A program made the position numbers and the translations under genes. The notes below the pieces were generated by a model, which did no database searches, was not told where the DNA came from, and saw only the letters and a list, made by a program, of their open reading frames with translations. Source: Paludibacteraceae bacterium (GTDB lineage: Bacteria > Bacteroidota > Bacteroidia > Bacteroidales > Paludibacteraceae). Taken from it: DNA of 45,358 bases. Shown here one piece after another: positions 7,615-16,170 of the stretch (positions within the stretch are counted from its first letter, which is position 1; the number at the start of each line of letters is the position of its first letter). Where the stretch lies: NCBI GenBank assembly GCA_029974315.1, contig JARKSE010000159.1:1-45358 (forward strand), given 5' to 3'.

Positions 7615-10079
7615 GCTTGACAGTGAGCTTGAACAAATCGCAAATGCGTATAGGAGATTTGTTCATTAAAAGCGTTATACGCTTCGGTAAGTGTTTTTGT
7701 TGTGGCTATTTTTGCCACAATGTCATCCACTACCGTTTCCTCAATAAAATCATATACTGAAAGTGAACCTTCTGCAATTAATTTTACCACATGCGATTCA
7801 ATAGTAGACAATGCCATTTTACGCTCTTGTGCTATTTCTTGTAATGATTTTCCCTCGCGACACATACGCTCTGTAATCTTATAAGTTGCGCCCTTCTCTG
7901 CTTTTGGTTTCTGCTCTATTTTGTTTTTTGATTTCTTTGTTTGAGGCTTGGTTACTTCTATATCGTCAAAATCGAGCCCTTCTTGCATACCGTGAGCCAA
8001 GCCATTTTCTTTACAATAAGTGCGAACCACTTCTAAAAAACGGAAGCCGTAACGTTGTACTTTTATTTTACCAAAACCTTTTATACCGGCTAATTCTTCT
8101 GGTGTTTGAGGTAATGTATTGCTCACTTCAACTAACATTTTTGTATTCGCAACCATATATACCGGCAAATTCAAATCTTGACACAGTTCATTGCGTAACG
8201 TAGCCAATTCGTGATACAAACGAGCATGTTTTATCGGTAATTTCTGTTTTGCTTTTTTGTTGCCAGCATATGCATGCACGTTGAGTTTTGGCACTTTAAA
8301 TGTAGCCTTCAATTCAAAATAACGAGTAACTGAAAAATCATCTCGGATACCAGCTAACAGATGTTTTTTGGCTGCTAATAGTTCGTAAATGTTCGTTAAT
8401 CGTGCGGTATAATCAAGTGCTTCGGTTCTACTATCGGTTACTGCTGGAGATTGTTCTGCTAAATCCATAATTTCAGTAATAGCTGGGACAAAAAAATCAG
8501 ACGCAGCTTCTAAACGTTGCTGTAGTTTTTCCGTATCATTCGCTGCACAAAGTGTGGCTAACTGATATTGAAATTTATCAGACACCCCATATAAATCGTA
8601 CACGTGGGTTTGTAAGGAGTCCAAAAACGGTTGGGTTTCTTCATTAAAATCAAGAATGAGTGACCCAACATAGTTAACAAACGAACGGGTAATGCCCGTT
8701 ATCATAGCAAAATCGAAAGCTGTTCGCAAAATCTCTGCATTATACTGCGATTTAAACAAATCAACTTGTCGTTCCAATTCGGTCGTTGCTATTTTTTTTT
8801 CAGAAAAGTTCAGCACGTGTTCATCGACCACTAAACTGCGTTGATTTATAGGCGTGGTAAGCACAATGCCGTCCAACGATCGACAACGGCTCAACGCCAC
8901 ATACACTTGACCCGAAGCAAAAGCAGCACCTGCATCAATCACCACTTTGTCGAACGTTAAGCCCTGACTTTTATGTATGGTAATAGCCCACGCTAAACGC
9001 AACGGGAATTGCGTATAAGAACCCAACTCTTCCTCTTCTATTTGATTAGTTTCTTGGTTTACACTATAACGAATATTTTGCCACGTTTCTTGATTTACCA
9101 ACAAAGGTTCGGTTTCTCCATTGCACGTTACAAAAATCTCAGTTTCAGAAAGCGATGTCACTACACCCAATTTCCCATTGAAATATTTGCGATCAACGCC
9201 CACATCATTGGCTATAAACATCACTTTTGCGCCTACTTTGAGCGATAACAAGGCATCATTGGGATAACTTTTATCAGAAAAATCACCTTGTATTTTGGCT
9301 TCGTAGGTAAAAACAGCTGTATCGATTTTAGCCATTTCCTCCGCATTGATAGCGTCTGCTTTCCGATTGTGCGTAGTTAATGTGATGTAACCTTCATCTT
9401 CGTGCGGACGAAAATCAGGATCGTAGCGTGAGTTCAACAATTCCAAACCATTGGTAGAGAGTTGATCATTGCGCACTTCGTTAAGTAACTGAATAAATTG
9501 CTGATTGGTTTGACGAAAAATATGATCAAGTTCTATGTAAACAGGCGTTTGTTGCATAATAACCTGACTGTGAAAGAAATAGGGGCTAGCGTAAAATTGC
9601 GATAATAGATCCCACTCGTCGCCAACTACCACAGGTGATAGTTGATACATATCGCCAATAAATATAACTTGAACGCCACCAAATGGTTCATGATAACGAT
9701 AGCGATAATGACGTAAAACAGCATCCATGGCGTCGAGTACATCGGCGCGCACCATACTAATTTCATCAATAATGAGCAATTCTAACTCTTGGAATACTTT
9801 ACGCCTTACAGATGTAACTTGCTGTTTACTAATAAGATTAGCACGACCTTCGTTGGTAGGCACAAATGGTGTAAAAGGCAATTGAAAAAACGAGTGAATA
9901 GTAACGCCGCCAGCATTGATAGCCGCTACGCCCGTAGGAGCCACCACCGCCATTTGTTTATGCGTTTGTTCACGCATACGACGTAGAAATGTGGTTTTTC
10001 CAGTACCAGCTTTACCAGTAAGAAAAACCGAACGCCCCGTAAATTGCACAAACTCCTCCGCTATATCGTAAACAGACAT
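7602..10079 (-). CDS. PIF1/RecD-like DNA helicase with HRDC and HTH domains
   Basis: An 825-residue superfamily 1 helicase. Walker A is GKAGTGKTT (22-30), followed by APTGVAAINAGG, Walker B LLIIDEISMVR (about 100-110), a DHIFRQ segment, the motif V-like TIHKSQGLTFDKVV (about 370) and the motif VI-like VYVALSRCRSLDG (about 395). After a helical middle region comes an HRDC-like domain (about 620-700; LAGIKGFGKIKVQRYG) and a C-terminal helix-turn-helix of the HTH_40 type (about 730-790; GKSLQEIAQERKMALSTIESHV). The HRDC plus HTH tail resembles that of RecQ. It lies 31 nt after der. A role in replication or repair is inferred; no exact orthologue name is known to me. Confidence 0.88.
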   Translation of the reverse strand: MSVYDIAEEFVQFTGRSVFLTGKAGTGKTTFLRRMREQTHKQMAVVAPTGVAAINAGGVTIHSFFQLPFTPFVPTNEGRANLISKQQVTSVRRKVFQELELLIIDEISMVRADVLDAMDAVLRHYRYRYHEPFGGVQVIFIGDMYQLSPVVVGDEWDLLSQFYASPYFFHSQVIMQQTPVYIELDHIFRQTNQQFIQLLNEVRNDQLSTNGLELLNSRYDPDFRPHEDEGYITLTTHNRKADAINAEEMAKIDTAVFTYEAKIQGDFSDKSYPNDALLSLKVGAKVMFIANDVGVDRKYFNGKLGVVTSLSETEIFVTCNGETEPLLVNQETWQNIRYSVNQETNQIEEEELGSYTQFPLRLAWAITIHKSQGLTFDKVVIDAGAAFASGQVYVALSRCRSLDGIVLTTPINQRSLVVDEHVLNFSEKKIATTELERQVDLFKSQYNAEILRTAFDFAMITGITRSFVNYVGSLILDFNEETQPFLDSLQTHVYDLYGVSDKFQYQLATLCAANDTEKLQQRLEAASDFFVPAITEIMDLAEQSPAVTDSRTEALDYTARLTNIYELLAAKKHLLAGIRDDFSVTRYFELKATFKVPKLNVHAYAGNKKAKQKLPIKHARLYHELATLRNELCQDLNLPVYMVANTKMLVEVSNTLPQTPEELAGIKGFGKIKVQRYGFRFLEVVRTYCKENGLAHGMQEGLDFDDIEVTKPQTKKSKNKIEQKPKAEKGATYKITERMCREGKSLQEIAQERKMALSTIESHVVKLIAEGSLSVYDFIEETVVDDIVAKIATTKTLTEAYNAFNEQISYTHLRFVQAHCQAKRG

Positions 10080-10110
10080 TTTCTACGTTTGATGGAATTT
10101 AACAAATATC

Positions 10111-11421
10111 TTATTTCTGTCGTGGGAATAATAGAATCGGCGTACCCGTAAAGTTCCAATGTTCACGAATCTTATTTTCCAAGAAACGCAAATATGGTGA
10201 TTTTATATATTGTGGCAAATTGGCAAAAAACACGAATGTAGGCACTTGTGTATTAGGGAGTTGTGCTACATATTTTACTTTTATATATTTCCCCTTGTAA
10301 GCGGGAGGAGGATAATTTTCAATCAATGGTAAAAACAAATCGTTCAATTTGGCTGTAGGCACTTTACGATTTTTATTTTCGTACACCTGCATAGCAGTTT
10401 CTATCACTTTGAAAATACGCTGTTTAGTTACTGCCGAAGTAAATATAATGGGAAAATCTTTGAAAGGTGCCAAACGTTCGCGAATAGCATTTTCAAACGC
10501 TTTGATGTCTTTGTTTTCTTTATTTTCAATCAAATCCCACTTATTAACACAGACTACCAAACCTTTACGATTCTTTTGAATCAATGAAAAGATATTCAAA
10601 TCTTGGCTTTCGATGCCACGTGTAGCGTCAATCATCAAAATACAAACATCAGAATTTTCAATCGCTCTGATGGCACGAATTACCGAATAGTATTCAATAT
10701 CTTCATTCACTTTTGATTTTTTACGAATACCAGCAGTATCTACCAAATAGAACGAATGACCAAATTTATCGTATTTTGTATAGATTGAGTCGCGTGTAGT
10801 ACCAGCAATATCGGTTACAATGTGACGTTCTTCTCCAATAAAGGCATTGACAAGTGATGATTTTCCTGCGTTTGGACGACCAACTACTGCAAAACGTGGC
10901 AACTCTTCTAACTCTTCTTTTACATCAGGTTTAAAATATGTTAACAGTTCATCAAGCAAGTCGCCACTACCAAGCCCATTGATAGCCGACAAAATAAACG
11001 GTTCACCCAATCCTAATGTGTAAAACTCGGTGGCTTGAAATTGCAAATCGAACGTATCTACTTTGTTTGCCACCAACATCACTTTTTTATTGCTACGGCG
11101 TAAAATATTTGCTACACTCATGTCCAAATCAGTTACACCGTTAAGAACGTCTACAACAAACAGAATAACATCCGCCTCTTCGATAGCAATAGCCACTTGG
11201 CGATTGATCTCTTCTTCAAAAATATCATCAGAATTAACAACCCAACCACCAGTATCGACTAGTGAAAATTCACGTCCGTTCCACTCACACAAGCCATACT
11301 GACGATCGCGCGTAGTACCAGCTTCTTCATTCACAATAGCCCGACGTGATTTGGTCAAGCGATTAAACAAGGTCGATTTTCCCACATTAGGGCGACCAAC
11401 AATGGCTACTAAATTTCCCAT
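10111..11421 (-). CDS. der: Ribosome biogenesis GTPase Der (EngA)
   Basis: A 436-residue protein with two tandem GTPase domains and a KH-like tail, acting in 50S subunit maturation. Domain 1 opens with [14 protein letters not shown] (8-21) and has DTGGW and NKVD; domain 2 opens near residue 180 with [14 protein letters not shown] and has [10 protein letters not shown] and NKWD. The KH-like domain occupies about 350-436 and ends [12 protein letters not shown]. Length is normal. It follows era with a 103-nt gap that holds an unusual structured element (11449-11509) and precedes the helicase gene. Confidence 0.97.
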   Translation of the reverse strand: MGNLVAIVGRPNVGKSTLFNRLTKSRRAIVNEEAGTTRDRQYGLCEWNGREFSLVDTGGWVVNSDDIFEEEINRQVAIAIEEADVILFVVDVLNGVTDLDMSVANILRRSNKKVMLVANKVDTFDLQFQATEFYTLGLGEPFILSAINGLGSGDLLDELLTYFKPDVKEELEELPRFAVVGRPNAGKSSLVNAFIGEERHIVTDIAGTTRDSIYTKYDKFGHSFYLVDTAGIRKKSKVNEDIEYYSVIRAIRAIENSDVCILMIDATRGIESQDLNIFSLIQKNRKGLVVCVNKWDLIENKENKDIKAFENAIRERLAPFKDFPIIFTSAVTKQRIFKVIETAMQVYENKNRKVPTAKLNDLFLPLIENYPPPAYKGKYIKVKYVAQLPNTQVPTFVFFANLPQYIKSPYLRFLENKIREHWNFTGTPILLFPRQK

Positions 11422-11448
11422 TTCTTTTTTTATTAGTGTTTATACTGA

Positions 11449-11509
11449 GATGCCTATCACTTTCCCAAGCAATTCCGTGACTCGCAATCAACACGAGCGG
11501 AAAGGCATC
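11449..11509 (-). other. Candidate structured RNA element between era and der
   Basis: Three nested complementary pairs share one axis: GATGCCT 11449-11455 with AGGCATC 11503-11509, TTCCG 11473-11477 with CGGAA 11498-11502, and CTCG 11481-11484 with CGAG 11494-11497. On one side the arms are contiguous; the other side has 17-nt and 3-nt bulges. CTTTCC at 11460-11465 can instead pair with GGAAAG at 11499-11504. No T-run follows, so it is not a standard terminator. Function unknown. Confidence 0.45.
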
Positions 11510-11524
11510 GATTAACAACTGTGT

Positions 11525-12424
11525 TTAGTCGTTTTTATGCTCTATTTGATAACCGAAATTGCGCAATTTACGTTCGCGATTACGCCAATCTTTTTCTACT
11601 TTTACAAAAAGTTGCAAAAAAACTTTTTTATCAAAAAAGGCTTCTATGTCTTTACGGGCTTGCGTGCCAACCGTACGAAGAGCTGCGCCTTGTTTTCCTA
11701 TGAGTATGCCCTTCTGCGAATCGCGTTCGCAAAAAATGACCGCACTGATACGTAATAAATTTCCTTCTTCTTTAAACTCCTCCACTGCAACCTCTACAGA
11801 ATAAGGAATTTCCTTATCGTAGTTCATCAAAATTTTCTCACGAATGATTTCGGTCACAAAAAAACGTTCCGATTTATCAGTCAACGCGTCTTTATCAAAA
11901 AACGGAGGCGACTCGGGCAATAAGTCTTTAATGTGGTTGAACAGCGTTTCGATATTGAATTTTTCCAATGCCGATATTGGGAAAATTTCAGCTTTAGGCA
12001 ATTCCTTATGCCAGAAATCGACCAGTGCTTCTAATTTTTCTTGATCTATTAAATCTATTTTATTGACAATGAGAATAATTTTAGTCGTATCCTGCATCCG
12101 TTGCACTTTTTCGAGGAAAAACGCATTTTTATCAGGAGAATCAAGTACATCGGTCACATACAACAGAATATCGGCATCGGTAAGCGCCGAGTTAGAAAAT
12201 CCTAACATCGACTCTTGTAATTTGTAATTAGGTTTTAATACACCCGGCGTGTCTGAATAGACAATTTGAAAATCATCACCATTAACGATACCCAAAATAC
12301 GATGACGTGTAGTTTGCGCTTTAGACGTAATAATAGAGATACGCTCGCCCACTAACGCATTCATTAAAGTCGATTTTCCCACATTGGGATTTCCAACAAT
12401 ATTGACAAAACCTGCTCTATGCAT
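11525..12424 (-). CDS. era: GTPase Era
   Basis: A 299-residue GTPase that binds the 3' end of 16S rRNA and supports 30S maturation. The G domain opens [24 protein letters not shown], with SDTPG (G3) and NKID (G4); the C-terminal KH domain (about 200-290) contains ILIGKQGAALRTVGTQARKDIE and ends in KVEKDWRNRERKLRNFGY. The start at 12422-12424 is chosen because it matches the family's N-terminus; an upstream in-frame start at 12523 would lie upstream of the -7 box TATCTTTG (12474-12481 minus). First gene of the era-der-helicase unit. Confidence 0.97.
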   Translation of the reverse strand: MHRAGFVNIVGNPNVGKSTLMNALVGERISIITSKAQTTRHRILGIVNGDDFQIVYSDTPGVLKPNYKLQESMLGFSNSALTDADILLYVTDVLDSPDKNAFFLEKVQRMQDTTKIILIVNKIDLIDQEKLEALVDFWHKELPKAEIFPISALEKFNIETLFNHIKDLLPESPPFFDKDALTDKSERFFVTEIIREKILMNYDKEIPYSVEVAVEEFKEEGNLLRISAVIFCERDSQKGILIGKQGAALRTVGTQARKDIEAFFDKKVFLQLFVKVEKDWRNRERKLRNFGYQIEHKND

Positions 12425-12473
12425 AGCAATCGGAATAATTATGGATTTGATTTCCTCATCACAAATTGAGCGA

Positions 12474-12481
12474 CAAAGATA
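12474..12481 (-). promoter_or_regulatory. -7 box for era
   Basis: TATCTTTG on the minus strand matches TAnnTTTG and lies about 50 nt upstream of the chosen era start. No clear TTTG is seen 19-20 nt upstream, so support is moderate. Confidence 0.4.
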
Positions 12482-12547
12482 CAAAAAATCTGTCAGTTGT
12501 ATACTATGCAGTTCGTAAAACACTGATAGACATTTTTATAAATTCTC

Positions 12548-12578
12548 TTGTGTTACTCCACTTTTTTCATTACTTTTG
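12548..12578 (+). promoter_or_regulatory. Promoter of the small plus-strand gene
   Basis: TTG (12548-12550), a 20-nt spacer, then TACTTTTG (12571-12578) fit the Bacteroidota -33/-7 consensus. Transcription should begin near 12585, about 34 nt before the ATG at 12619, which excludes the longer open frame that begins at 12576 inside the -7 box. Confidence 0.65.
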
Positions 12579-12618
12579 TGTAAAAGTTTATCACTCACTT
12601 TTATAACGCAACCACATC

Positions 12619-12815
12619 ATGGATATAGAAGATATTTTAGTCAACGGGCAGGTTTTTGGGGGCACTGGTGGCTCATCAAAAAAAACACTAGCAAATGGCC
12701 CAAAAAGAAACTGTCGGGTGCACAGCAAATGCGAGCCGATTACAAAAAACGTATCGCAGCAAAGGCGGCTTTACGGGCTAAGAACAAAGGGACTGATGGA
12801 AAATCAACAACATAA
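12619..12815 (+). CDS. Small basic protein, readable only with a -1 shift
   Basis: A candidate 65-residue protein. The ATG at 12619 follows a good promoter and opens MDIEDILVNGQVFGGTGGSS, but that frame runs on through the terminator and into sequence antisense to the next gene. The -1 frame instead encodes a Lys/Arg/Ala-rich helical tail (MRADYKKRIAAKAALRAKN) and stops at 12813-12815, exactly where the terminator begins. The switch point is a run of eight A (12678-12685) that forms the heptamer A_AAA_AAA in the correct phase. Either programmed -1 frameshifting, an inactivating indel, or a homopolymer sequencing error would explain it. I do not recognise the family. Confidence 0.5.
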
Positions 12816-12852
12816 AAAGAGGGCTGCAAATAATATTTGCAGCCCTCTTTTT
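12814..12852. terminator. Bidirectional terminator between the small gene and the GH57-like gene
   Basis: A perfect 19-bp inverted repeat around one central base, GC-rich in the middle of each arm (GAGGGCTGC) with A5 and T5 at the outer ends. It overlaps the small gene's stop codon by two bases and ends 12 nt from the stop of the convergent GH57-like gene. Confidence 0.9.
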
Positions 12853-12864
12853 GAATGCTTACCT

Positions 12865-14286
12865 CTATTTTTTAGCTGGCTTAGTTTTAGGTTCTATTTT
12901 TGTTGACACCTTAACGACTTTTGTCGGTTTTGTAACTTTGACAGGCTTTGTCGTTTTTTGTTCCGCTTTTACTTTAGGCGTCGCCTGTTTCTCTGTTTTT
13001 CCCTTGCAAGCATGCAATTGTTCTTCTAAATCGGCAATCTTTTGCTCTTGATTGTAAATAGTTTGAAGCAAAGGATTTAATTCTTCATTTTCAATGCTCG
13101 TAGGATACTGGGCTTTGACACGTTCCATAAAATCGCTCAATACATTCATATAATTCATAAATGCATCGTAAGGCGATTCGTAAGGAATAGCTTCAGCATA
13201 GATCATTCCGTTGGAATAGTGTTTTGTTGTCATAAAGAAAAAATGTGATGTGTCTTGCAAACGCTGCCAATCAATTTTTAACAACAAATCAGAACATAAA
13301 TGAACACGTTTTGTTAAACTGTATAATTTATTCAGAGCTTCGTTCTGTAATTCATTGCCACACCACGCACTTAAATCTTTCTCCTCATCAGCCCACGACA
13401 TAGGGTGCAACACCGAAATTGTATCTACGGGTTTTATTTTAGACGCTACTTCACTCGGCGTTGAAAACGCCACTCCATTTTCAATAGCGTGATAAGGCAA
13501 TGCTTTGAAAAATTCAAAAATACCACTATCGCGATGATTTAATGCGCCAAGAGCCTCGTAGCCTAAGAATAGGTTAAAAATTTCCTCTTCTGCAGGTGAA
13601 GCTTTTATCCAGCCGATGAATTTTTCTGCAGTTAATGGAAATTCATTCCAATTCCACTGCGAAAAGCGATAGTTAATATCATCACTTAATTTATTATCGC
13701 GTACCAACAACTTAACCTTATTATTGTAAGCATGATTATAGACATAATGCGTGCTTTTCCAACCCATAATGTGTTTTGCCCCTTCAATCATAATGGTTTT
13801 ATAACCCATTTTGGCTATTGAATCACCAATCTCGTCAGAATAAATCAAAGCTGTGTTAGCATATACTGTTGGTGTTTTACCAAACAACTGCTTGATTTTA
13901 TTAGTTTGTAGTTTAGTTTGGATAACAAATTCATCTTCGTCATAAATGGAGGCTAACGAATGCCCATTTGGTGTAGCCAAAAACTCAACACTGCCCGTTT
14001 TTGCTAATTCTTGGAAACTTTCAATTACCTCTGGCGCATAGCGTTCAAATTGTTCCAAAGCTAAACCTGAAATAGCAAAAGAGACTTTGAATTTACCATT
14101 AGAACTACGAATCATCTCCAGCAATGTGCGATTTGCCTCCAAATAACACTGATCTGTTAGTTGTCTGACAGCAGTTTCATCGGCATAATCATCATAATAA
14201 TAGTGATCGTTGCCAATTTCAAAAAAACGATAGCGTTTCAAATTCGGCCTCTGGTGTACACGAAAAATAAAATTAATTGTTTTCAT
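12865..14286 (-). CDS. GH57 alpha-amylase-like protein, catalytic residues apparently replaced
   Basis: A 473-residue member of glycoside hydrolase family 57, the Bacteroidetes alpha-amylase-like branch. The start at 14284-14286 gives the normal opening MKTINFIFRVHQRPNLKRY. Visible family regions are ATPNGHSLA (104-112), VYANTALIYSDEIG (141-154) and FLGYEALGALNH (240-251). From the canonical motifs I recall (nucleophile Glu before LIY; Asp in DYETFGEH), Ala146 and Gly242 occupy the two catalytic positions, so starch hydrolysis is doubtful. The tail (about 430-473) is Lys/Thr/Val-rich and disordered-looking. It is last in the glycogen unit, where its relatives often sit beside a GT and a debranching enzyme. 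Confidence 0.88.
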   Translation of the reverse strand: MKTINFIFRVHQRPNLKRYRFFEIGNDHYYYDDYADETAVRQLTDQCYLEANRTLLEMIRSSNGKFKVSFAISGLALEQFERYAPEVIESFQELAKTGSVEFLATPNGHSLASIYDEDEFVIQTKLQTNKIKQLFGKTPTVYANTALIYSDEIGDSIAKMGYKTIMIEGAKHIMGWKSTHYVYNHAYNNKVKLLVRDNKLSDDINYRFSQWNWNEFPLTAEKFIGWIKASPAEEEIFNLFLGYEALGALNHRDSGIFEFFKALPYHAIENGVAFSTPSEVASKIKPVDTISVLHPMSWADEEKDLSAWCGNELQNEALNKLYSLTKRVHLCSDLLLKIDWQRLQDTSHFFFMTTKHYSNGMIYAEAIPYESPYDAFMNYMNVLSDFMERVKAQYPTSIENEELNPLLQTIYNQEQKIADLEEQLHACKGKTEKQATPKVKAEQKTTKPVKVTKPTKVVKVSTKIEPKTKPAKK

Positions 14287-14348
14287 ATTTAATAAGTTGT
14301 TTGTCCTGTTATAATTTGTATTGATTAAAGTCAATATGTCGAATAATC

Positions 14349-14837
14349 TCAATTGATTTGCCAAATGCCTCTGGAGTTTTTTTCATGATGCCACTGCACT
14401 TGCCAACAGCGTCCATCTATACGATCGAGGAGTATAAAATTATAAGTATTTTCTGTTTCATATAACTCAAATCGCCCAGATACAGGCAAATCATACGAGT
14501 AGAGTTTGGAATAATCATCCAAAACTGTTCTAAATCTGTAATGCGAACCTTCTACACTAAATTGTACTTGCCAAAGCTGACCTGTTTGGGTATCTAATTC
14601 AAGAAAAGTCCATTTGTTTTTGGTTTTATACAATTTATATCGACCTAACTCATTGTACTGACTTTCTTTTACCGAGTCTCTAAACTGCTGCAAATCAGCA
14701 TCATTTTGAACCCAACATTTTGTTTTTTCCAATGACTCTTTGTTTGCCTTTGTAGTTGAATCAGTAGTTCCAGATGATTTCGCTACTGCAACACCCACAA
14801 TAAAAGACACCACTAAAAGTAAAGTTAATTTTCTCAT
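14349..14837 (-). CDS. Small exported protein with a duplicated WQVQ motif
   Basis: A 162-residue protein with a signal peptide (MRKLTLLLVVSFIVGVAVA) and two copies of a 29-residue motif, at 65-93 and 121-149. Each begins GR(Y/F)xLYxTxN and ends Gx(L/C)WQVQ(F/W), suggesting two beta-hairpins or blades. A linker rich in Ser/Thr/Lys precedes them. It sits between the glycosyltransferase (33 nt) and the GH57-like gene (62 nt), so it belongs to the alpha-glucan unit by position, although an exported protein is unexpected in a cytosolic storage pathway. Related sequences occur in Bacteroides as hypothetical proteins, from memory. Function unknown. Confidence 0.8.
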   Translation of the reverse strand: MRKLTLLLVVSFIVGVAVAKSSGTTDSTTKANKESLEKTKCWVQNDADLQQFRDSVKESQYNELGRYKLYKTKNKWTFLELDTQTGQLWQVQFSVEGSHYRFRTVLDDYSKLYSYDLPVSGRFELYETENTYNFILLDRIDGRCWQVQWHHEKNSRGIWQIN

Positions 14838-14870
14838 GTGTAATAATTGTTCTGCTTTTGAGTTTTGTTT

Positions 14871-16127
14871 CTATCTACCGCAAACCATGTCGTATATTTT
14901 ACGCACTTTTTGTCCTGCAATTTCCCATGTAATAGCATTCACCTCATCCAAACCATTTTGGCGTAAAGCCTCATGCATAGCAGGATATTTAACTATGGCA
15001 TGAATGTAATCTGCCATTGCCTCAATATCCCAATAATCAGTTTTTATAGCGTGATCCAAAATTTCAGCGCAGCCCGATTGTTTAGAAATAATACTTGGAG
15101 TACCACATTGCATCGCCTCCAACGGTGAAATACCAAATGGTTCAGACACTGAAGGCATCATATAAACATCACTTTCTGCTAACATTTCGTACACGGCACG
15201 ACCTTTCAAAAAACCTGTAAAATGGAATCGGTCGGCAATACCACGTTGTGCTACCAAACGAATCATTTTATCCATCATGTCGCCGCTACCAGCCATCACA
15301 AAACGAACACCATCAGTGTGTTGTAATACACGAGAAGCAACTTCCACAAAATACTCAGGTCCTTTTTGCATAGTAATACGACCAAGAAAAGTGACTAATT
15401 TATCTTGTCGTTCACTTTTTTTCAATTCATCGACAAACTCCAATGGTTCTACTGCATTGTGTACGGTTGTCACTTTATCGGGATGTTGATGGTATTTTTC
15501 AATTACCGTGTTGCGTGTCAAATTAGAAACTGTAATGATATGATCAGCCGCATCCATGCCCTCTTTTTCAATACGATATACATCGGGATTTACCTGCCCA
15601 CGACTACGGTCATAATCAGTGGCGTGCACATGAATAACCATAGGTTTCCCACTAATTTGTTTTGCAAATCGCCCAGCAGGATAAGTCAACCAGTCGTGCG
15701 CATGAATAACATCAAAATCACGGCTGTGAGCAATAACGCTCGCCACTGCTTCGTAATTAGATATTTCCTCTAATAAATTATCAGGATAACGACCGGAAAA
15801 ATTGATACAACCCAACTCATTCGTCCAAATACGTGTAAAATCATACTTGATACCGTTGCGCAAATGAAAATATTCATCTGGGTGCATGAGTGAACCAATG
15901 CGGTCGTTCACATAGTGCCAGTCGACATTTTTCCACACCACAGGCACATTGCTTGCACCAATAAGGTGAAGAAAACTTTTGTCCTCATCGCCCCACGGTT
16001 TAGGAATAACAAATGTAATATCCATATCTGGTTGCAAGGACATACCACGAGTTAACCCATAACTTGCGGTGCCTAGACCACCCAAAATATGAGGAGGGAA
16101 TTCCCACCCAAACATTAATGCTTTCAT
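14871..16127 (-). CDS. GT4-family glycosyltransferase, glycogen synthase-like
   Basis: A 418-residue GT-B glycosyltransferase. It opens MKALMFGWEFPPHILGGLGTA, which carries the glycine-rich donor-side loop typical of starch/glycogen synthase-like and GT4 enzymes, then DVIHAHDWLTYPAG (acceptor side), VTFLGRITMQKGPEYF at the domain junction, and the EX7E motif EPFGISPLEAMQCG. Given its neighbours (debranching-enzyme-like upstream, GH57-like downstream) its likely job is alpha-glucan chain elongation from a nucleotide sugar in the cytosol. Annotated relatives are called either glycogen synthase or plain glycosyltransferase; the donor is not determined by sequence. Confidence 0.88.
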   Translation of the reverse strand: MKALMFGWEFPPHILGGLGTASYGLTRGMSLQPDMDITFVIPKPWGDEDKSFLHLIGASNVPVVWKNVDWHYVNDRIGSLMHPDEYFHLRNGIKYDFTRIWTNELGCINFSGRYPDNLLEEISNYEAVASVIAHSRDFDVIHAHDWLTYPAGRFAKQISGKPMVIHVHATDYDRSRGQVNPDVYRIEKEGMDAADHIITVSNLTRNTVIEKYHQHPDKVTTVHNAVEPLEFVDELKKSERQDKLVTFLGRITMQKGPEYFVEVASRVLQHTDGVRFVMAGSGDMMDKMIRLVAQRGIADRFHFTGFLKGRAVYEMLAESDVYMMPSVSEPFGISPLEAMQCGTPSIISKQSGCAEILDHAIKTDYWDIEAMADYIHAIVKYPAMHEALRQNGLDEVNAITWEIAGQKVRKIYDMVCGR

Positions 16128-16170
16128 ATATAATCTAACTTTCTATTTTTTAAAGTATAAATCTGATGCT

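Noticed and set aside
12425-12523. A 33-residue N-terminal extension of Era
   Set aside because: It would start upstream of the TATCTTTG box and does not match the family N-terminus.
12576-12618. A longer start for the small plus-strand gene
   Set aside because: It begins inside the -7 box (12571-12578), so it lies upstream of the transcription start.
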